A DNA stretch of 64,000 nt from Polytrichum commune (GCA_950295325.1 OX485803.1:14384001-14448000); one strand, 5' to 3'; counted from the stretch's first letter, positions 13,001 through 27,784 are shown. Translations and numbers: made by a program. The notes: a model not told the origin generated them from the sequence alone.

Positions 13001-16000
13001 AGTCATACAGCCATCAGGAAGCTCAAGTCCAATGATTTTGTCTTTGATAGTTGAACGTCTCGTGACTTCAAAATATCAGTCCGCCCAATGATGTCGTCAA
13101 GTTTTTCAAATCCCAGTTGTGCAAGAATCCCTCGAACCTGATGTACACGGAGCTTAATCAATCTGTAGTAGACTTCTAACCTCAAAAGTCTCAGAAGGTA
13201 GAATCACCATAACATTGAATTCATGTGAAGACATTATAACCAAGATTCACATCCACTAGATTTGTAGAAAATAAGAGAAATACTAAAGATTAGTAGTTTA
13301 ACAACTAAAACTCCTATGCAACTTGTATCATGAGGATGTATATTTGCCTTAAAATAGCCATGCCAATAAAAGCTTACCTCTTCTGCAACATATAAGAAAT
13401 AATTCACAAGATCACCAGGTACTCCAGGGAACCTTGCACGCATCTCTTCCCTCTGAAAGACATTCATTTTGTTAGGCTACTTTTACACGTCTAATGTTTA
13501 CAACAGTGCATGCTCTCCATGCAAAACAAATTAATTTGAGCTCCAGCTTCTCCAAATTCTTCATTTGCTCAACTACTCCAGGCTTGTGACAGTTTATAAA
13601 CATGTCAAACTTGGAAATGGGCCCAACATGCTTATGATAAAAAGCAGGCTACTGCAACAAATGATTCAGTGATCACAATGTGACATAACAACTACAAGCA
13701 CCATATTCCTGACCCAAAAAAAGAAGAAAAAAGATTGTATACAGGACCAATGAGAATAGACATAATCTTACTTGGCTGGCAACACCAACGGGACAATTAT
13801 TTGTGTGGCAAATACGAGCCATGATACAGCCAGTGGCAATCATGGCAATGGAACCAAACCCAAATTCATCAGCGCCCATAGCTGCTGCCATCACCACATC
13901 CACTCCACTTTTGAAGCCTCCATCAACTCTGAGTGCTACCCTTTCACGGAGCGAGTTGTTGATCAAAGTCTGGAATGGAATATAAATGTCAATGTCAGAA
14001 GTCATGAGAATTGTTTTCCACGACTATGTATGCATCCCCTGTGTGACCTAAAAAAGGTGGTGCTTCAAGGAGATTTCAATGTTGACATCTTTGGGAACAA
14101 CTGAACAAAGCGATTCAGAAAGAGCAGAACTACTACAAAATTGACTCCCACATACTTCTCCAAGTGAGAAATGTAGAGGGGCCTTCAAGAAACTTGTTGA
14201 TGGTAGAAGACCAAGTACTTCATGCTTTACACACCTCAGGCATTAACTGGTTGCAAGACCTACACAAACACAAACATAGCCTTTAACAAAAAAACGCAAA
14301 TAAAAAAACACTTACTTGATGTGTTTCGGCAAGACCCATCTCCCATGGGCCTCCAGCGTGCTTAATGGAGCTGATTGGACTGGCTCCAGTGCCTCCATCG
14401 AATCCAGAAATCTGTGTAGGAAACCAATTGACATTCAAAAAATGTAGAATAATAAAGTTTATCATTCATTGAGATTGATCCACATCAGTCTACAATCGAT
14501 CGAAGTCCATGTAGTCTTTCAAGTGCTGCCTGTAATTTCAGTTCAGGGCAGAGGGACAACTACTGCAAAAGAGTTACCTGAATAACATCAGCATTAGCTT
14601 TTGCAACACCACTGGCGACTGTGCCGATACCCGCTTCCGCCACCAACTTCACTGACACCTTAGCTTTAGGGTTCACCTGTTTCAAAAGCCATCCACCACA
14701 TCTTCATTTGAATCCTCCCCATAAAAAGAAGCCACCCACCACACCTGAGCTGGAGTTATGTGTTGGATGTTCAACATGCTACTCCTCTTCATGTTAGAGT
14801 AACAGTAACTCTTCTTCACTAGCCCTTCTCCTTGGAGAGGTGGAAGGAGTAGAATCACTCTAGTCCTACTAGTACTTGGAAGTGGAAAAAAATCAAGTGC
14901 ATTCTGAAATGGAAGATGCACTCAAAGAGAGTACATCCTCTTAAACAGATGGCAGTTGCAACTCAGCTCTGATTCAAATATAAGCTAATATCTTAGATGC
15001 AGGATTCAGTGATGTGACTGCAACGGCTCCATCTGGGGTACATAAAAGATATGTATCTTGCTCACTATGAACCAGTTATCCAGATGCTCTGAAGATTAAA
15101 TTCACCAGATTTCCATTCATATGACACCTTCTCTCTATAGATGTGAAAGAAGACAATCTATTTAAACTGGGTCAGCCAAAGGTTCTCAAACTTTGTTGAC
15201 TCTGGTAGAAGACTTCTATGCATTACCCAATGCTTCATTGAGTGACCGCATTTCAAGTGATTAAGCTAATGTGGCATGAGAGATGGAGAAACAAGGTCAT
15301 TCAATTATTAAGCAAAAGATTGTTAACCTCAGTTGATCTCGTTTCTCCGATTGTGAAGGTTGTGAGAGGCTACCTGGTGAAGGTCATAGATGAGTTGAGC
15401 CAGATCCTCAATAGAGTAGATATCATGATGTGGAGGTGGAGAAATAAGAGGGACTCCAGGCTTCGAGTTTCGGAGTGTCGCAATATAAGGACTGACTTTT
15501 TTACCAGGCAGTTGACCCCCTTCTCCTGGTTTAGCACCTTGAGCAATTTTGATTTCAATTTGCTCAGCATTTGCGAGGAATGATGGTGTTACACCAAACC
15601 GGCCTGACGCTACCTGTACCAACAAGTAGTCCATTTCACACAACAGTTAGACAACTCCAAAATCAGACAGATTGACAGGTGTCATAAATGAGGAACAAAT
15701 TGTCATCACAATGGATAGAAAGAATTTCAATGTTCTATATCCATGTACACCAAAAGTATGGTTCTGCACATTCAATGTTTGTCATGGCTTGCAAAATAAA
15801 CATGAACAGGCACGCAGTTCTGCACCTGCTTAATTGCACTTGTTGCAATATCTCCATTCTCCAAGCCTTTCAAGTGTGGGAGAGTGGGTGAAATGCCATT
15901 TTCGACATCATCGAGATGCTTCCACCGGATTGGATCCTGTAAAGCATACACCAATGCATTGAATTCCCTCTAACCTCAATAGAACTGATTGTGTTTAGGG

Positions 16001-19000
16001 TTTTGAGCAGGTTGTTAAGAAGTGTAACTCAGTGTTTATGAAGTGATACAAGAGAATGAGGTTGGGGTTTAAGAGCAACAATTTTTATAAACTAATTGAT
16101 AGGTAAAACTGGACACTGAATGCCACATACCTCACCACCTTCTCCGGAGTTAGACTTTCCTCCAATTCTGTTCATGGCTATGGCAATGGCCTCGTGAGTT
16201 TCACGTGAAATGGCCCCAAGGGACATGCCACCTGTGCAAAATCGCTCAACAATCTCGGTTACAGATTCCACTTTCTCTAGAGAAATAGGCTCCCTGTCAC
16301 TTTGGAATTCAAGCAGATCACGCAACACCTGTTTCACAAGCAAACACAGCATAAGTATTTTATTCAACATCCGTTACAGCCACATTTGTGGTGTAAAATT
16401 TCCCATGGACATGACTACATCCCATGACAAGAATATGGACATGACAAACATTCAAAAGTGATACAAACATCACCCACAAGAAGTCCCCTCTGTAACCATA
16501 CAGAATTGTCTGTACTGTCTTGGAATCACTGGAGAAAATCTAAGAGAAATTCTAGAGAAGGGAAAACACAAAAAAATCCAGTGGGGGAAAGAGGGTCTAC
16601 ATTGACTGGTCGGCTGGACAAGTGCTCTTGGTACACAGCATATGCACTCTGATTTTTGTCCCGCACTGCTTTATGGAGAAGCTTTGACATCTCTGGGTTG
16701 TTTCCATGGTACTCACCTGCAAAAGTTGATCAATAAATTTAAATGCTGAGATTCGTCACAGCTACCACCAGTATTCCACAACAAATCTTCATGCTATATC
16801 TTGCCCTCTAACCCCTCTATTTTGACACTAGAAACCTTAAGATCCCAAATTTATTTATAAAAAATCTTCAGCTCTCCCCCCTCATCATGATAATATATGA
16901 GCAGAAAAGCGAGACAAATCTTACCCCCAGGTCGAAGCTGGATAAAGCCAAAGTTTTCAAGCTTCTTTGCTTGTTCGTTAGCGAATCCCTTGGACCAGAA
17001 TGAAACCGACTCTCTGGCCAACTGTTCAAGGACATAATTGTGTTACAAGACCTCCCAAATGATGATGTGGCATGGAACTTTAGAAAGTTTCTATTTAATC
17101 CCAAAGCCATTCTCCGCCATAACATCAGTTGTCCACAGTTTATTCTTCCAATAGTAATTTTCAGAATCTACATTACTAGTTGCATTTGAAACCCACCAAA
17201 CCCCAAGGGCTATGTGTTAACTCCATTCTCAACTTTAAAATCATATCTAAGCCACATTGTATTCTAAACTACAATACTAGTTGCAATATTGTAGTTTAGA
17301 ATTGCAATTCTAAACTTTAGAAGCAGGAGGTAATGTTGCAAGCAATACCTCATTCAAGGTCAGACCGCCTATGCGAGACACACTTCCTCGGAACGCAGTA
17401 TCCACCACATCTTGATCCAAACCATAAATCTCAAAAATTTGGGCGCCATGATAACTGTGTGAACAGCAGGAGATGATACAGGTGTCAGAGAGAGTAACAT
17501 TAATCGATATTGTTCTTCCTGTATTGCTAGGAGAATTCAAGGGCTATATAAGTAACAAATTTTTAAAATAGAAGTTTGCTTACCTTGTCAAAAGAGAAAT
17601 ACCCATCTTCGACAAAATTTTCAAAAGACCAGCCTTTACTGCCTGCAAGGTGAATGGATCCCCGTTTTCCGTTCCCTTGTTAGAATCTAAGTGGAAAACA
17701 GTATATGGCTCATCCAAAATATGATAAACATGGGAAACAGACTTATGATGTAAAGCTGAATATTTCCCACATATCACAACAAATTTGAGCTGACCAGTGA
17801 CTGTGTTCATCATTAACGTGTTAAGGCGAAGATTTCGGTCTATGCTTCCAATGAGTAAAGCTAAGACAATTATGATCACTCAAAAGCACTATGTGCGGTG
17901 ATTACAATAATATATTTTTACTCATGTGTTAACCAGCAGATTACTACACAGATATAAAAATGAAGCCAACTGGACATTTAATAAACAGAAGACGATTGGA
18001 TATCCCTGTCCCATGTGAATGTTCAAAAAGGTATTTTGCAGACTCATATCAGCACCTCTTAATGGATTGTGGTAGCAAACACTCATTTGAACCATATCAA
18101 TGCAAAGAAAGAAATCATATCTTTGAACCAGTTTAAGTCTTACCTTCCTGAAATTGTCCTGAGATTGCTCCACAGTTAAATTTGGAATCTTTCCAGTCTT
18201 CATCAACGCAATGGTTCTTGCGCTCATTCGCCATTGACGGCATGTCTCCAGAGCAAGGTATGGGCAAATTGCACTGCAACAAAATAGATAAGGATTAGAG
18301 ACAGTTTTTCTGCTGTCAACTTTCTGAACATGAAATCAGGGCCTGAAGTCATGTTCAGACCACACAAATAACTAGACTCACACAGGCAAATAACTCTCAT
18401 GGACAATATTTTAGGCTTTTTCCCAAACCAGTCAATCATTACCTGGCTCCATAACCAATAAGACATGCAAAATGGTGGGTACTGAAACATTGGGCAGTGT
18501 CTGCAACAATGGAAGTTGACATCCGCAAGCCATTAGAAATGAGGTGATGGTGAACCGCACCGACCGCCAGCAAAGATGGTATTGCGGGTTTTGTAGACAC
18601 CTGGAACAACCTCCAGTTTCGTCAGATCCCATACCCTTCATACCCTTACAACCCAAATCATGTTCATGACAACTCTTTTTAAGGAGCTCAGGAATACCAC
18701 ATTCCAAACTTATATCCTAAACAACCATTGGTAGATGCCAGTGTTGATCCGTAATCAAGTTAATAAAATAACACAGCGATGAATTGTGAAAATTTTGGAG
18801 AAGTCAACAATTTCAGGTTATGAGTTTTGTTAGAAATTATCTTATTCCATAACCACGTTTATATGACCAATATTTGGTGGTTCACCATCTCAGTTGTCAA
18901 CATCAAACCATTCTTTTCCTCTGTTTTGATATTCAATTTTGATCCAGTGAAGTATGAATATTTTCCCAAAACTATATCCCAGTAAAATATAACTGATGAT

Positions 19001-22000
19001 ATCATATAGAACCCTATTTTTAATCTTGATAATGTTGACATTTATTATCAACATTGGAAATTGACAAGTAGTATACCATGTCATCAGTCCGATCACTGAG
19101 GATTAGCAGCTGGGAACCTGCACGAACTGCATTGTCTGCAGCTTCACACAACTTGTCCAAACCGCGTTGCAACGCTCCCTCAATTCCATCGCTGATATCA
19201 AAAAAGGTAGGCAAAGTGGCTGGCTGCAGAGATTCTGTGGCTTGTAAGGATCTCAGCTCCCCCTCACTCAAAATTGGACTCGTCAGTGCCACCTGGAACA
19301 ATGATGATGAAATGTGTTTTTATTTTCAGGTCAGTGATATAACAAAAACAAGTTAGGGAAGCCTCACACAGACAAACTAGCCCACATTGGATGACATTAA
19401 GACCCAAAACTAAGGTATTGTGTGCACTTCCAACTTCACAGACAATTTTGATGGCTGGATTGAACTGGGAATTGCCTCATCCAGTTAGCAATTACAATGA
19501 ATCACAAAGATTATCATTACAAGTCTGAGAATCATGAGAGTTGAGATGCAAAAGTTAAAAGAGGTCGAAGTGAGATTCTCTCTTTAAGTGATTACATAGG
19601 CCCTCCCAATTGTATTGAACATAGAATGGTAGACATGTTTTCAGCACATGGTCCAATCACATTGTAACACCTGTCCTTTCTGGTTTTGTCCGTTCATAAC
19701 TATAGGGCTTGCCATGTACCACTCAAATATAGGTGCCCAATCAAGAAGAGTGACCACTAAAGGCCCACCTACATTAATAGCCAGGTGCTATAAACAAAAG
19801 CATCACACACATCACACCTATATATAAACTAGACCAAAAAATTACAATGCATACCTGGGCTGCATTTTGGGCGCCGGCATCCAATATATTTCCTCTCTTC
19901 CCAAGATTAATCTCTAGGGACATAACCAACCCTTCTCTCAAAGAATCGATAGCTGGATTCGTGACCTGGATAGATCACAAGATAGGACAATCAATTCACA
20001 CATTACAAAAATAGCATCTCACACAAGTGGATAAAGTTCTCATGCTATTTGAAAACAAAAGTATATTCATAATCTGCATTAATGGCGTCAGTTTTCTGCT
20101 TTTTATTTGGTGCCTATCACTATAGCTGAGATAAGTGCAGTCCCATAAGTCATGTTCTAGAATAAGACAATAGGCTCTTTCCATAAACCGTGGTGTGATA
20201 AAGCTACATAAAGGCTTTCCATCTTTGTTTGAAATATCCAAGGAATGTCCTCAATTTAACCCTCACAAGGTTAATTGACCCCAAGCAAGTTGCATTTGTC
20301 TTTTTAAGTCTACAGTAAAATCTTATGAATGTAAATACAGTAATTATTTAAGTCTACTGTAACCCTTATAGATATAGTCTCACTCTAAATTAGGTCTTGA
20401 TATCATGCTTTCCAGTACATCTTTGATTTATGGTCTACCCTCACAGCTCGTAGGGGTTATATACTCGCACATATGAAGAACATATGTATAAGTCAAATTG
20501 CCCTGATTATACCTGAGCAAATCGTTGTTTGAAGTAATCGTACAGCATATGTGGTTTTCCAGACAATACAGCCAGAGGAATGTCATCTCCCATACAAAAT
20601 GTTGGTTCCTTTCCCGTAGATGCCATGCTCTCAATCACCATTTGCACATCTTCACTCGAGTAACCAAAAGCCCTGCCACATCATCAAATATGAACTCAGA
20701 AACTATATGCCACTTGAGAAAGGTCTCATTCAATATGTTCAAATGGGCAGCAGTATATTGCAAACAGAGAGATAGATGGTACAGAATTTGAATCCTGCCC
20801 ACTGATTACTGCTTCATGCTTTCAATTTTGGTTTGCACATAGTATAGTGTTCAAAGAAAGAAAAACAACGGGATATAAACAAACTACATACTGCTGATGC
20901 TTCATCAAGCTGTCTGGACTGTAAAGAGTCGAGTCATTGAATCTGACTGGCTCCAGCTTTTTGCTGCCTTCAGCCAACCACTTCCCATATGGCTTTGCAT
21001 TTGCCACCCGTTTCTTCACTTCTGTGTTCTCGTACACCTGCATAGAGAGCAAACGAATTTTAGTACTTATGATAGTGTATTTATGCAGATGTCATAGTAA
21101 AATTTCAAAGAAATTAAACTGCATAATTACAATTCTTTCAGGAGATTTTGGTGGGGGGGGGGGATAAGTGAAAATAGTCCCTAGAATTATGCCAATATGA
21201 CCTAGTAAAACAAGCAATACACCATTCAACCCCTCTGAACAATAAAAGCCAAAGTTCTGTATAACTTATAACTGACAGCAGTAACTTGCTATAGGAATAT
21301 AGGAGGTAGTACACAACAATGTAAAATGCCCGGAAATTGCATAAAAGTCCATAATAGACGGACCTCCCCGTTCTCCAAATTGACACAAATCATCATTCCA
21401 GGGCCCAGTCGTCCTTTCATTGTGATATCTGAAGCTTTGATGTCTAACACTCCAACCTGCAAGTCACAAATATGAGGGCAGTCAGAAAGCAATCAGCTCA
21501 AGCCAAATAAGGAGAGTGAACAAAAGTGAGCCAAAGACATTGTAGACTATAAGTTCAGATCAGATTGGGTACCTCTCTGTCTATATTCAATTCCTATGTC
21601 ATCTTTTGAGATTTTTCCAACCACTCACATGTTAACATGTGGCACTTTTGGCCAAAAGGCGATAACTTACATCTAATCTGACACGCCTGTTGGGTAGTCC
21701 AACCCATATACATGGTGTGTATGACAACAAAAGACTTCAGCATACACAGATCAATGGATCTCTCCATTGCCAAGCATATTGAGTCTTAAAACACAAGATG
21801 GACATTCAAATCTTGGTTGACAATGCATTCTCTTCAAGTCAGCGTGAGATCTTCAATTTGGATAATCTCAAAACAAACCCCAGAAGTAGAAAATGAATTG
21901 ATGATGTAATGATCATGTCTCAACAATACTCTCATACTGGAAGTACAAACTGTCAAACCTCTGGTAGAAAACTACACTGATATGTGCAATTAGGTTGTCT

Positions 22001-25000
22001 CTTTACCCATGCAAATTACCTTGGGTCAAAATCAGATTACAAAAACTTCTATCTTTGTTAATTCATCCGAGTAGCAACCACAACGAAAAATAAGTCTTGT
22101 ATTTTGTTACTGTGATAATAAATTATTCAAAATAGTACGAAATATCGATAAATTAGCATTGGGCAACCTACTTGCACATACCAGTGTAGAGATCTCTGCA
22201 TTTTGTGATAGGGATAAGAAAACAAAAGAGGAATGGTCTGTCCAATGTAAATTTGGTAGAACCAAAAAGTGAGGTTTTAGTCAAGAGCATATATTGGTAC
22301 CTCAGAGGCAACATACACAAGGTCATCCTTTGTTCGCCAGTACCGTGCAGGTCGAAGTCCATTACGATCCAGACAAGCACCCACAGTCCTTCCATTGCTG
22401 TAAATAATACACATCCCACATTATAGCCAATACCATAGAACAATGACCCATCTGATTGATTTTGATATCGACTTAATGGCAGCACCCACACCCCTCTATC
22501 ACATTGGACACCTTGCTTCAGGAAAACCAAGGGGGGATCAATCCCTTGTACATATATGAGCCACCTGAGATAAAGGGGTATTCTCATAAAGGTATGAAGT
22601 AAAGCACATATTCATGGGTTTCTGCATATTTGATACGTATTCTTGAAATATATCTATTATATACTCAACTTGAATTTTCAAGACCCTAAATTTTTCAAAG
22701 ACTTATATGAGATTAACTTCAATACAGTAAATAGGACCCTATAATTTGTTGCACTGCGTTCCTAGTGGAACACCGGTAACCCCCAGGAGGAAAACATAAG
22801 AACCAAGTCCAAAGAAAATTTTAATAATCTTACCTGAAAAGGAGCAATGCAGGTCCATCCCAAGCCTCCATTTGACCCTTGTAATATTCATAGAAGTCCA
22901 CAATCTGGAGCAAGCCATGTTCCCTCACACATTGGGATTACAAAGCCAATCTATAATAGCTTACACAAAAGTGGTAAAAGCTTAAACAAAATCCAACATG
23001 CACAACAACTTGAGCTCAAAACAGCATCTTCTCAGAATAAGGGTGTTGGATACTAAGGTTGAAATTACCTCTGGATACTTGACCATAAGGGTTGGATGCT
23101 TCTTGTAAGCTTCAGGCACCATCATCATCATTGTTTCTTCGGGACTATATCCACTACGCATAAACAGCTGTATATGTGGTGACACCCATTCAGACTTATT
23201 GTGGAGTTTTCATAAAAGAGTGACATAATCTCATAAACCACAACTCAAAATTCGTTATGAAGTAATTAATCCTCTAAAAAACTACGATCTTCCAAATTAT
23301 TCCAAGAAGTTCATAGTAAGTTTCTCTGGTTATTTGAATGAATATGAAAAATAGAAACTAGAATACAAACATTCTCTTGACCCTGGATACCTCAGCTATC
23401 ATGTCGAGGTTCGCTGAGTCCGAAGCCTTGATATTTCCAAAAGGACGAAGCTCTTCATCGCGACCACGCCAAACTGGAGAAATCATAGTTGCCTCCCGAG
23501 ATCGCATCCAGTTCAAATTTCCCTATATATATCAGAAACTCATGAGCATCACAGGAGTACAAAGCTTATTTGCACTCACAAAAAATTATTGGTGATCAAC
23601 TTTGTTATCCTGAGGAGTCTTGAAAACAGGAAGCACTCCATAACCCTACATAGAATCTTGACCGATAAAAAGCTACTTTTTCCCTCTGTCAAATGTTTAG
23701 CAATGAAATCTTGGGTTTTGTATTTGCAATATTGGATTTTGTATCGCTTTGACCTTTCAAAGTCTGAAAGGCCCATCCTGAGCCTTTACATATTATATGG
23801 AGGGGTTTAAGAGTACTTCTCGAAATTGTTAACTTAAAACAAAATCAGCCCATGTATCAAATGAATTATTCCAATCAAATCATACATATATGTAGAATAA
23901 ACTACAAAGAGATTTGTACTCATATGAATGACCTAGACTTGTTGAGGTTTTGTACAACTCGTCACATATCCCGTATGAACACACCCCCTGTTCCTTTAAA
24001 GGCTTAAGATGGGAGTTTTGGACTTGCAATTGGACATACCTGCAGTGTGTTTATCTCACCATTATGCCCCAAGAATCTCATAGGTTGTGCAAGGGGCCAG
24101 CGTGGGCTCGTATTTGTACTGAACCTTCGGTGGTAGATTGCAAACGGAGTTACGTAATCCTCGTTTCGAAGATCATCGTAAAACTGACCTACTACTTCAG
24201 ACCGTAACATTCCTTTGTACACAATTGTCCGGCTCGACAAGGAGCAGAAATAAAAATCATCACCCCATGGCTCCGTCGCAGCAATTTTCTCAATTAGTTT
24301 CCTTGAAATGTAGAGCTCCCTCTCGATGTCATCCATTGCATCTTCAGCTGCCACCTTCACAATAATCTGTTCTATTTTTGGCATGGTTATTTTCGCAAAG
24401 TGCCCAACAACAGCTTCAGTGACTGGAACAGGACGCCATGCAAGCACTTCGACACCTTCCTTCTTGAACACATCCTCCACAGCTGCAATTTTATAATGTC
24501 CAGATAACGTCTCAGGTAAATCTAATAACAAAGTGATTGTGTAGCACATACTAGAATCAAGAAATCTAAATATGTAAATATTTAGATCTCCTTGGCCCCA
24601 ACACCTTCATCACAACATTCTGACTGTCATATTACATGGAGAAATCCCGAGGTTGATGAAATTGAGTTACATCAACTTGAATTTGAGCGCTACAATCTTT
24701 GTTGGTCAGACCTCTTCTAAAATAAACAGCCAGAACTGCTGCCAATGACACAATTGCGGTGGACTCTATATCCCTGCCTCGCAATCAGCCATCGTCAACT
24801 GCAAAAGGCTGAGTAGGCCAACTCAGTTTTATCATCAGGAAGCATTGGCAATGTAGTGTTTCATTGATTTGTCCAACTTGATAGTTTGTTTAGGGTAGAG
24901 CTATCCTTAAGTCAATGGAACTTCTCGTTGCAAATTGGTCCCCTATGATTTTTCATTGGTTGTGTTGCATACAAAATCAATGATTACTTTCCACTTGTGG

Positions 25001-27453
25001 TTCATGGTTGGAGGTAGTGTTTGGATTGGAATGAAGAACACCCTATTATAGTTCATTGAGGGCCAAATTCGTTTTAGCATCTCTTGCCATGCCAAACAAG
25101 TTTGACCCTCACCAACCAATATAGAATGTTCCTTGTTTAAAACTCCACACTACTACCTCCAAGGATGCACCAAAAACTTGCCGAACATGGAAAGTTTGTA
25201 TGCAAAACAACCAACATTCACCAAACGTCATGTTGAGTTAGAGGATGCCTCTAATGCTACCAATTATTTATTCTGAACAAATAATTGAGGAGGACATGCA
25301 GCCATGTCTCAAACTTTATGAGCAAAAAGTCGTCCAACTGCTCAGTGATAGCGTTTAGCTCAATTATTCCACATAAAAACCCTCTTAAAATTGATCGGTT
25401 GAGTCTCAATTGCACTCCTAACCTTCAATCTGAAAATCATCATCAATTTGAAATTCAGCGATAACTCTTTCATGTAATTTTTAATGTAGGGAGCATGCTT
25501 TCTGACCATACCAGCTTTTGCGGCTGCAGCTGCAGTTTCATCCCTGGGAAGAAAAACCTGACCAACACCGGAATGTGTTTCATCAAAATCAGGAAGCCCT
25601 TGCTCTTTGAACCATTTTTTGATAAGGCCCCACGGAATGCTTGTCATAACTCCCGCACCATCACCCGAATCATTGTCGGCTCCGCATCCACCTCGATGCT
25701 CCATGCATCCGAGGGATGTGAGAGCATCCTTCACAATTTTATGAGACGCCTCATTCCTTAAACTGGCAATGTATCCAACTCCACAAGCGTCACGCTCTGC
25801 GAGGATATCTTCCAGATTTGCAACCTGGAAAAATTGCAAGGTTTAGGGACACAATCCCATCACATGTTCACATGTAGCTATGCAGATAAAGTTTCATCAA
25901 CCTTGGCTTGATACAGACGTTTCGCATTCCAAAAAAATCAACTGTAGTTAAGAGACTGAATTGTTGATTACTCCCATGTCTGCTGCCGACAAAATTGCAG
26001 TCATTCTCAGACTGTAGACTAGATGACTGCATTCAAAGCTATGATTGCAGACTTGTATGTAGCAGCTGCAGCATTGATTGGAACCAGGAAATTACTGAAA
26101 ATTGCTTCATCCAGAAATTACTGAGAGGTTTCACCATCGCCAATATCCCCTCTATCATCTCGGAATGGGTATGATGTGTGTGACACAAAATCCGAGATTA
26201 AAATGATTTTGGAAAAAAAAATTACAAAAAATAAAAAATACACACAAACATAAATATAAACGAATTTTCTGGTACAAGAGACGAGGCCGGATGCAAGATT
26301 GTTCAGGCGTGATTGCAAAACCCAAGAACCGCAACCTAACCCTCCGCTCCGGAACCACTCAAATCTTCTTTGAAGTCACGGCGGATACTTCCAATTTGTA
26401 ACCCAAACGGTCCCCACAAACTTGCAATCGGGCGAGTGCACGGGATGGTGACTCGTGGGTCCGAACTTTAGCGCACCGAATCGAATGCCCCACAATCCCG
26501 GATGGAAGCGCAAAACCCCTCCTCGCCAATTCCGAGCGACAGAACGAACAGAATTCATCAACCTTGGCTTGATACAGACGTTTGTTCGTCCTCAGAATTC
26601 CTCTCTCCCCCAACCCAGAACTCAAATAGGCTGAACCTCAACTCCCAATGGCGGTTGAGACAAATGTTGCGGAATCATGGGCTTCACGTCAAGGAGAACC
26701 ACAATCCGCACATTGAGCAGTGCAAAAAACATGGACCAAGATTTCTTTGTCTCAAGAAATCTCTCTTCCCGGACCCCAAAAGGTCTCAAATACGCTCAAC
26801 CTGAACTCACGGGTGGGACTCGAGAAACCCACGGTGGGGCCAGAGAAGAATCTTGCGGAGAGAGACGGAAATGGAGGATTACGCGCATTTTGGAAAGTGC
26901 AAAACCCATCCTCGCCAATTCCAAGTGACAGAAACATGAAACCAGGTTTCTTCGTCCTCGGAATTCATCCCTCTCCCCCCAACCCAGAACCTCAAATAGG
27001 CTCAAATGGGCTTAAACTCTCAGCCTACGGTGGGATTCGAGAAAATGGAATGGAAGGTATGGAGAGGAGAGAAGAGCTCATATGGGCTCAATCAAACAAG
27101 CTCAAACTAAAGCCACTGTGAGATTCGAGGAAACACACAAATGTTGGCAAACTGTGAAGAGGAGAGCTAACCTCATGCTTCCGGGCCTCTTTCTTGTTGC
27201 TGCTTGCCCACCATTTGAGGGCCTTGCCGGAGGAGGATCCCCCTCGCGCCTGCCCCCCATTCTGGGAGCGTTGCTGGCTCTTCACTCCCGCGCCATAGAA
27301 GCTGGACACCAGTCTCGCTTGGGGCTCCAAGCAAGACAGAGAAGAGGTGGAAGCCGAAACGCAAGAAGACGAAGCTGCAGGGGCGAGGAGATTACTGTTG
27401 GCTTTGGCTTTGGGGGGAGCGGACACCAACAAGCTCCTGGTTGCCAATGCCAT
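10032..27453 (-). CDS. GLU1 (Fd-GOGAT): Ferredoxin-dependent glutamate synthase, plastid (Fd-GOGAT)
   Basis: It makes two glutamates from glutamine plus 2-oxoglutarate using reduced ferredoxin, the second half of the plastid GS/GOGAT cycle. Exons, 5' to 3': 27453-27172, 25824-25512, 24482-24040, 23522-23391, 23167-23069, 22904-22834, 22397-22301, 21456-21364, 21037-20892, 20672-20513, 19965-19855, 19292-19077, 18600-18443, 18273-18144, 17642-17584, 17454-17349, 17021-16925, 16716-16601, 16328-16131, 15936-15826, 15613-15374, 14676-14578, 14411-14316, 13969-13772, 13452-13378, 13137-13009, 12587-12489, 12270-12128, 11859-11766, 11465-11227, 10690-10612, 10491-10408, 10193-10032. All phases agree and give 1624 residues, close to the Arabidopsis enzyme. 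A Ser/Ala-rich transit peptide is followed by the class II glutaminase Cys108 (ACGVGY). The FMN/synthase domain starts near residue 950. The 3Fe-4S cysteines are at 1239, 1245 and 1250 (C-x5-C-x4-C). The Gly-rich GXGXG domain spans about 1400-1540. Oddity: ISGFDGG at about 1160-1166, where ISGHDGG is expected. Confidence 0.97.
19415..19795 (+). repeat. Family A repeat in an Fd-GOGAT intron
   Basis: Lies between exons 12 and 11 of Fd-GOGAT (in the antisense direction of that gene). It begins 'gtgcacttccaacttcac' and ends 'gaccactaaaggcccac'. It matches the copies at 37695 and 41790 along most of its length, so it belongs to the longer A1 form. Confidence 0.85.
26500..27140. repeat. Diverged tandem repeats in Fd-GOGAT intron 1
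   Basis: The first intron (25825-27171) contains repeated boxes: 'cctcgccaattcc.ag.gacag' (near 26519 and 26912), 'ctctcccccaacccagaac' (near 26604 and 26975) and 'tcaaatangct' followed by a 'gggactcgag'-like box (several copies). They form about three imperfect units near the 5' end of the gene. A separate direct repeat, 'catcaaccttggcttgatac' plus 'agacgttt', occurs at about 25897 and 26557. Confidence 0.75.
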
Positions 27454-27640
27454 AGCCCCGCCCACCTTTCAATTCCCTTCCCTTCCCTTCCCTTCCCGCT
27501 CCAATTCACAATCCCCAATCTTCACCGTTACTTGACCGAATTGGTGCAAACTTTGGCGCAGAATTGGCACCAGCCACCTTCCTCGTCACTTGCGTTAGGC
27601 AGGCGAGACGAGGCGAGGCGAGGCGAGAAGTAGAGGTTTG
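27454..27640 (-). promoter_or_regulatory. Fd-GOGAT 5' leader/promoter with purine repeats
   Basis: Directly upstream of the start codon, read on the minus strand, a GGGAA repeat (about 27474-27497) would lie in the transcript leader. Farther out a GCCTC/GAGGC repeat occupies about 27601-27628. I cannot place a TATA box or transcription start with confidence. Confidence 0.4.
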
Positions 27641-27782
27641 GGTTCTGCTGCAGTTGAAAATGGGGATGGGTGGCTCAATCCTCTGGCAGGGTGGGCATCC
27701 GGAAGGGGGGAAACGCACACCACACAAATGGCTGTGAGCTCATGCCTGCGCTGTGTGATGATGAACGAGCCATCGCATCGCG

Positions 27783-27784
<2 letters not shown>

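Noticed and set aside
27474-27628. Purine repeats upstream of Fd-GOGAT as a defined light-response element
   Set aside because: The repeats are simple sequence and no specific known light-regulatory box could be read with confidence.
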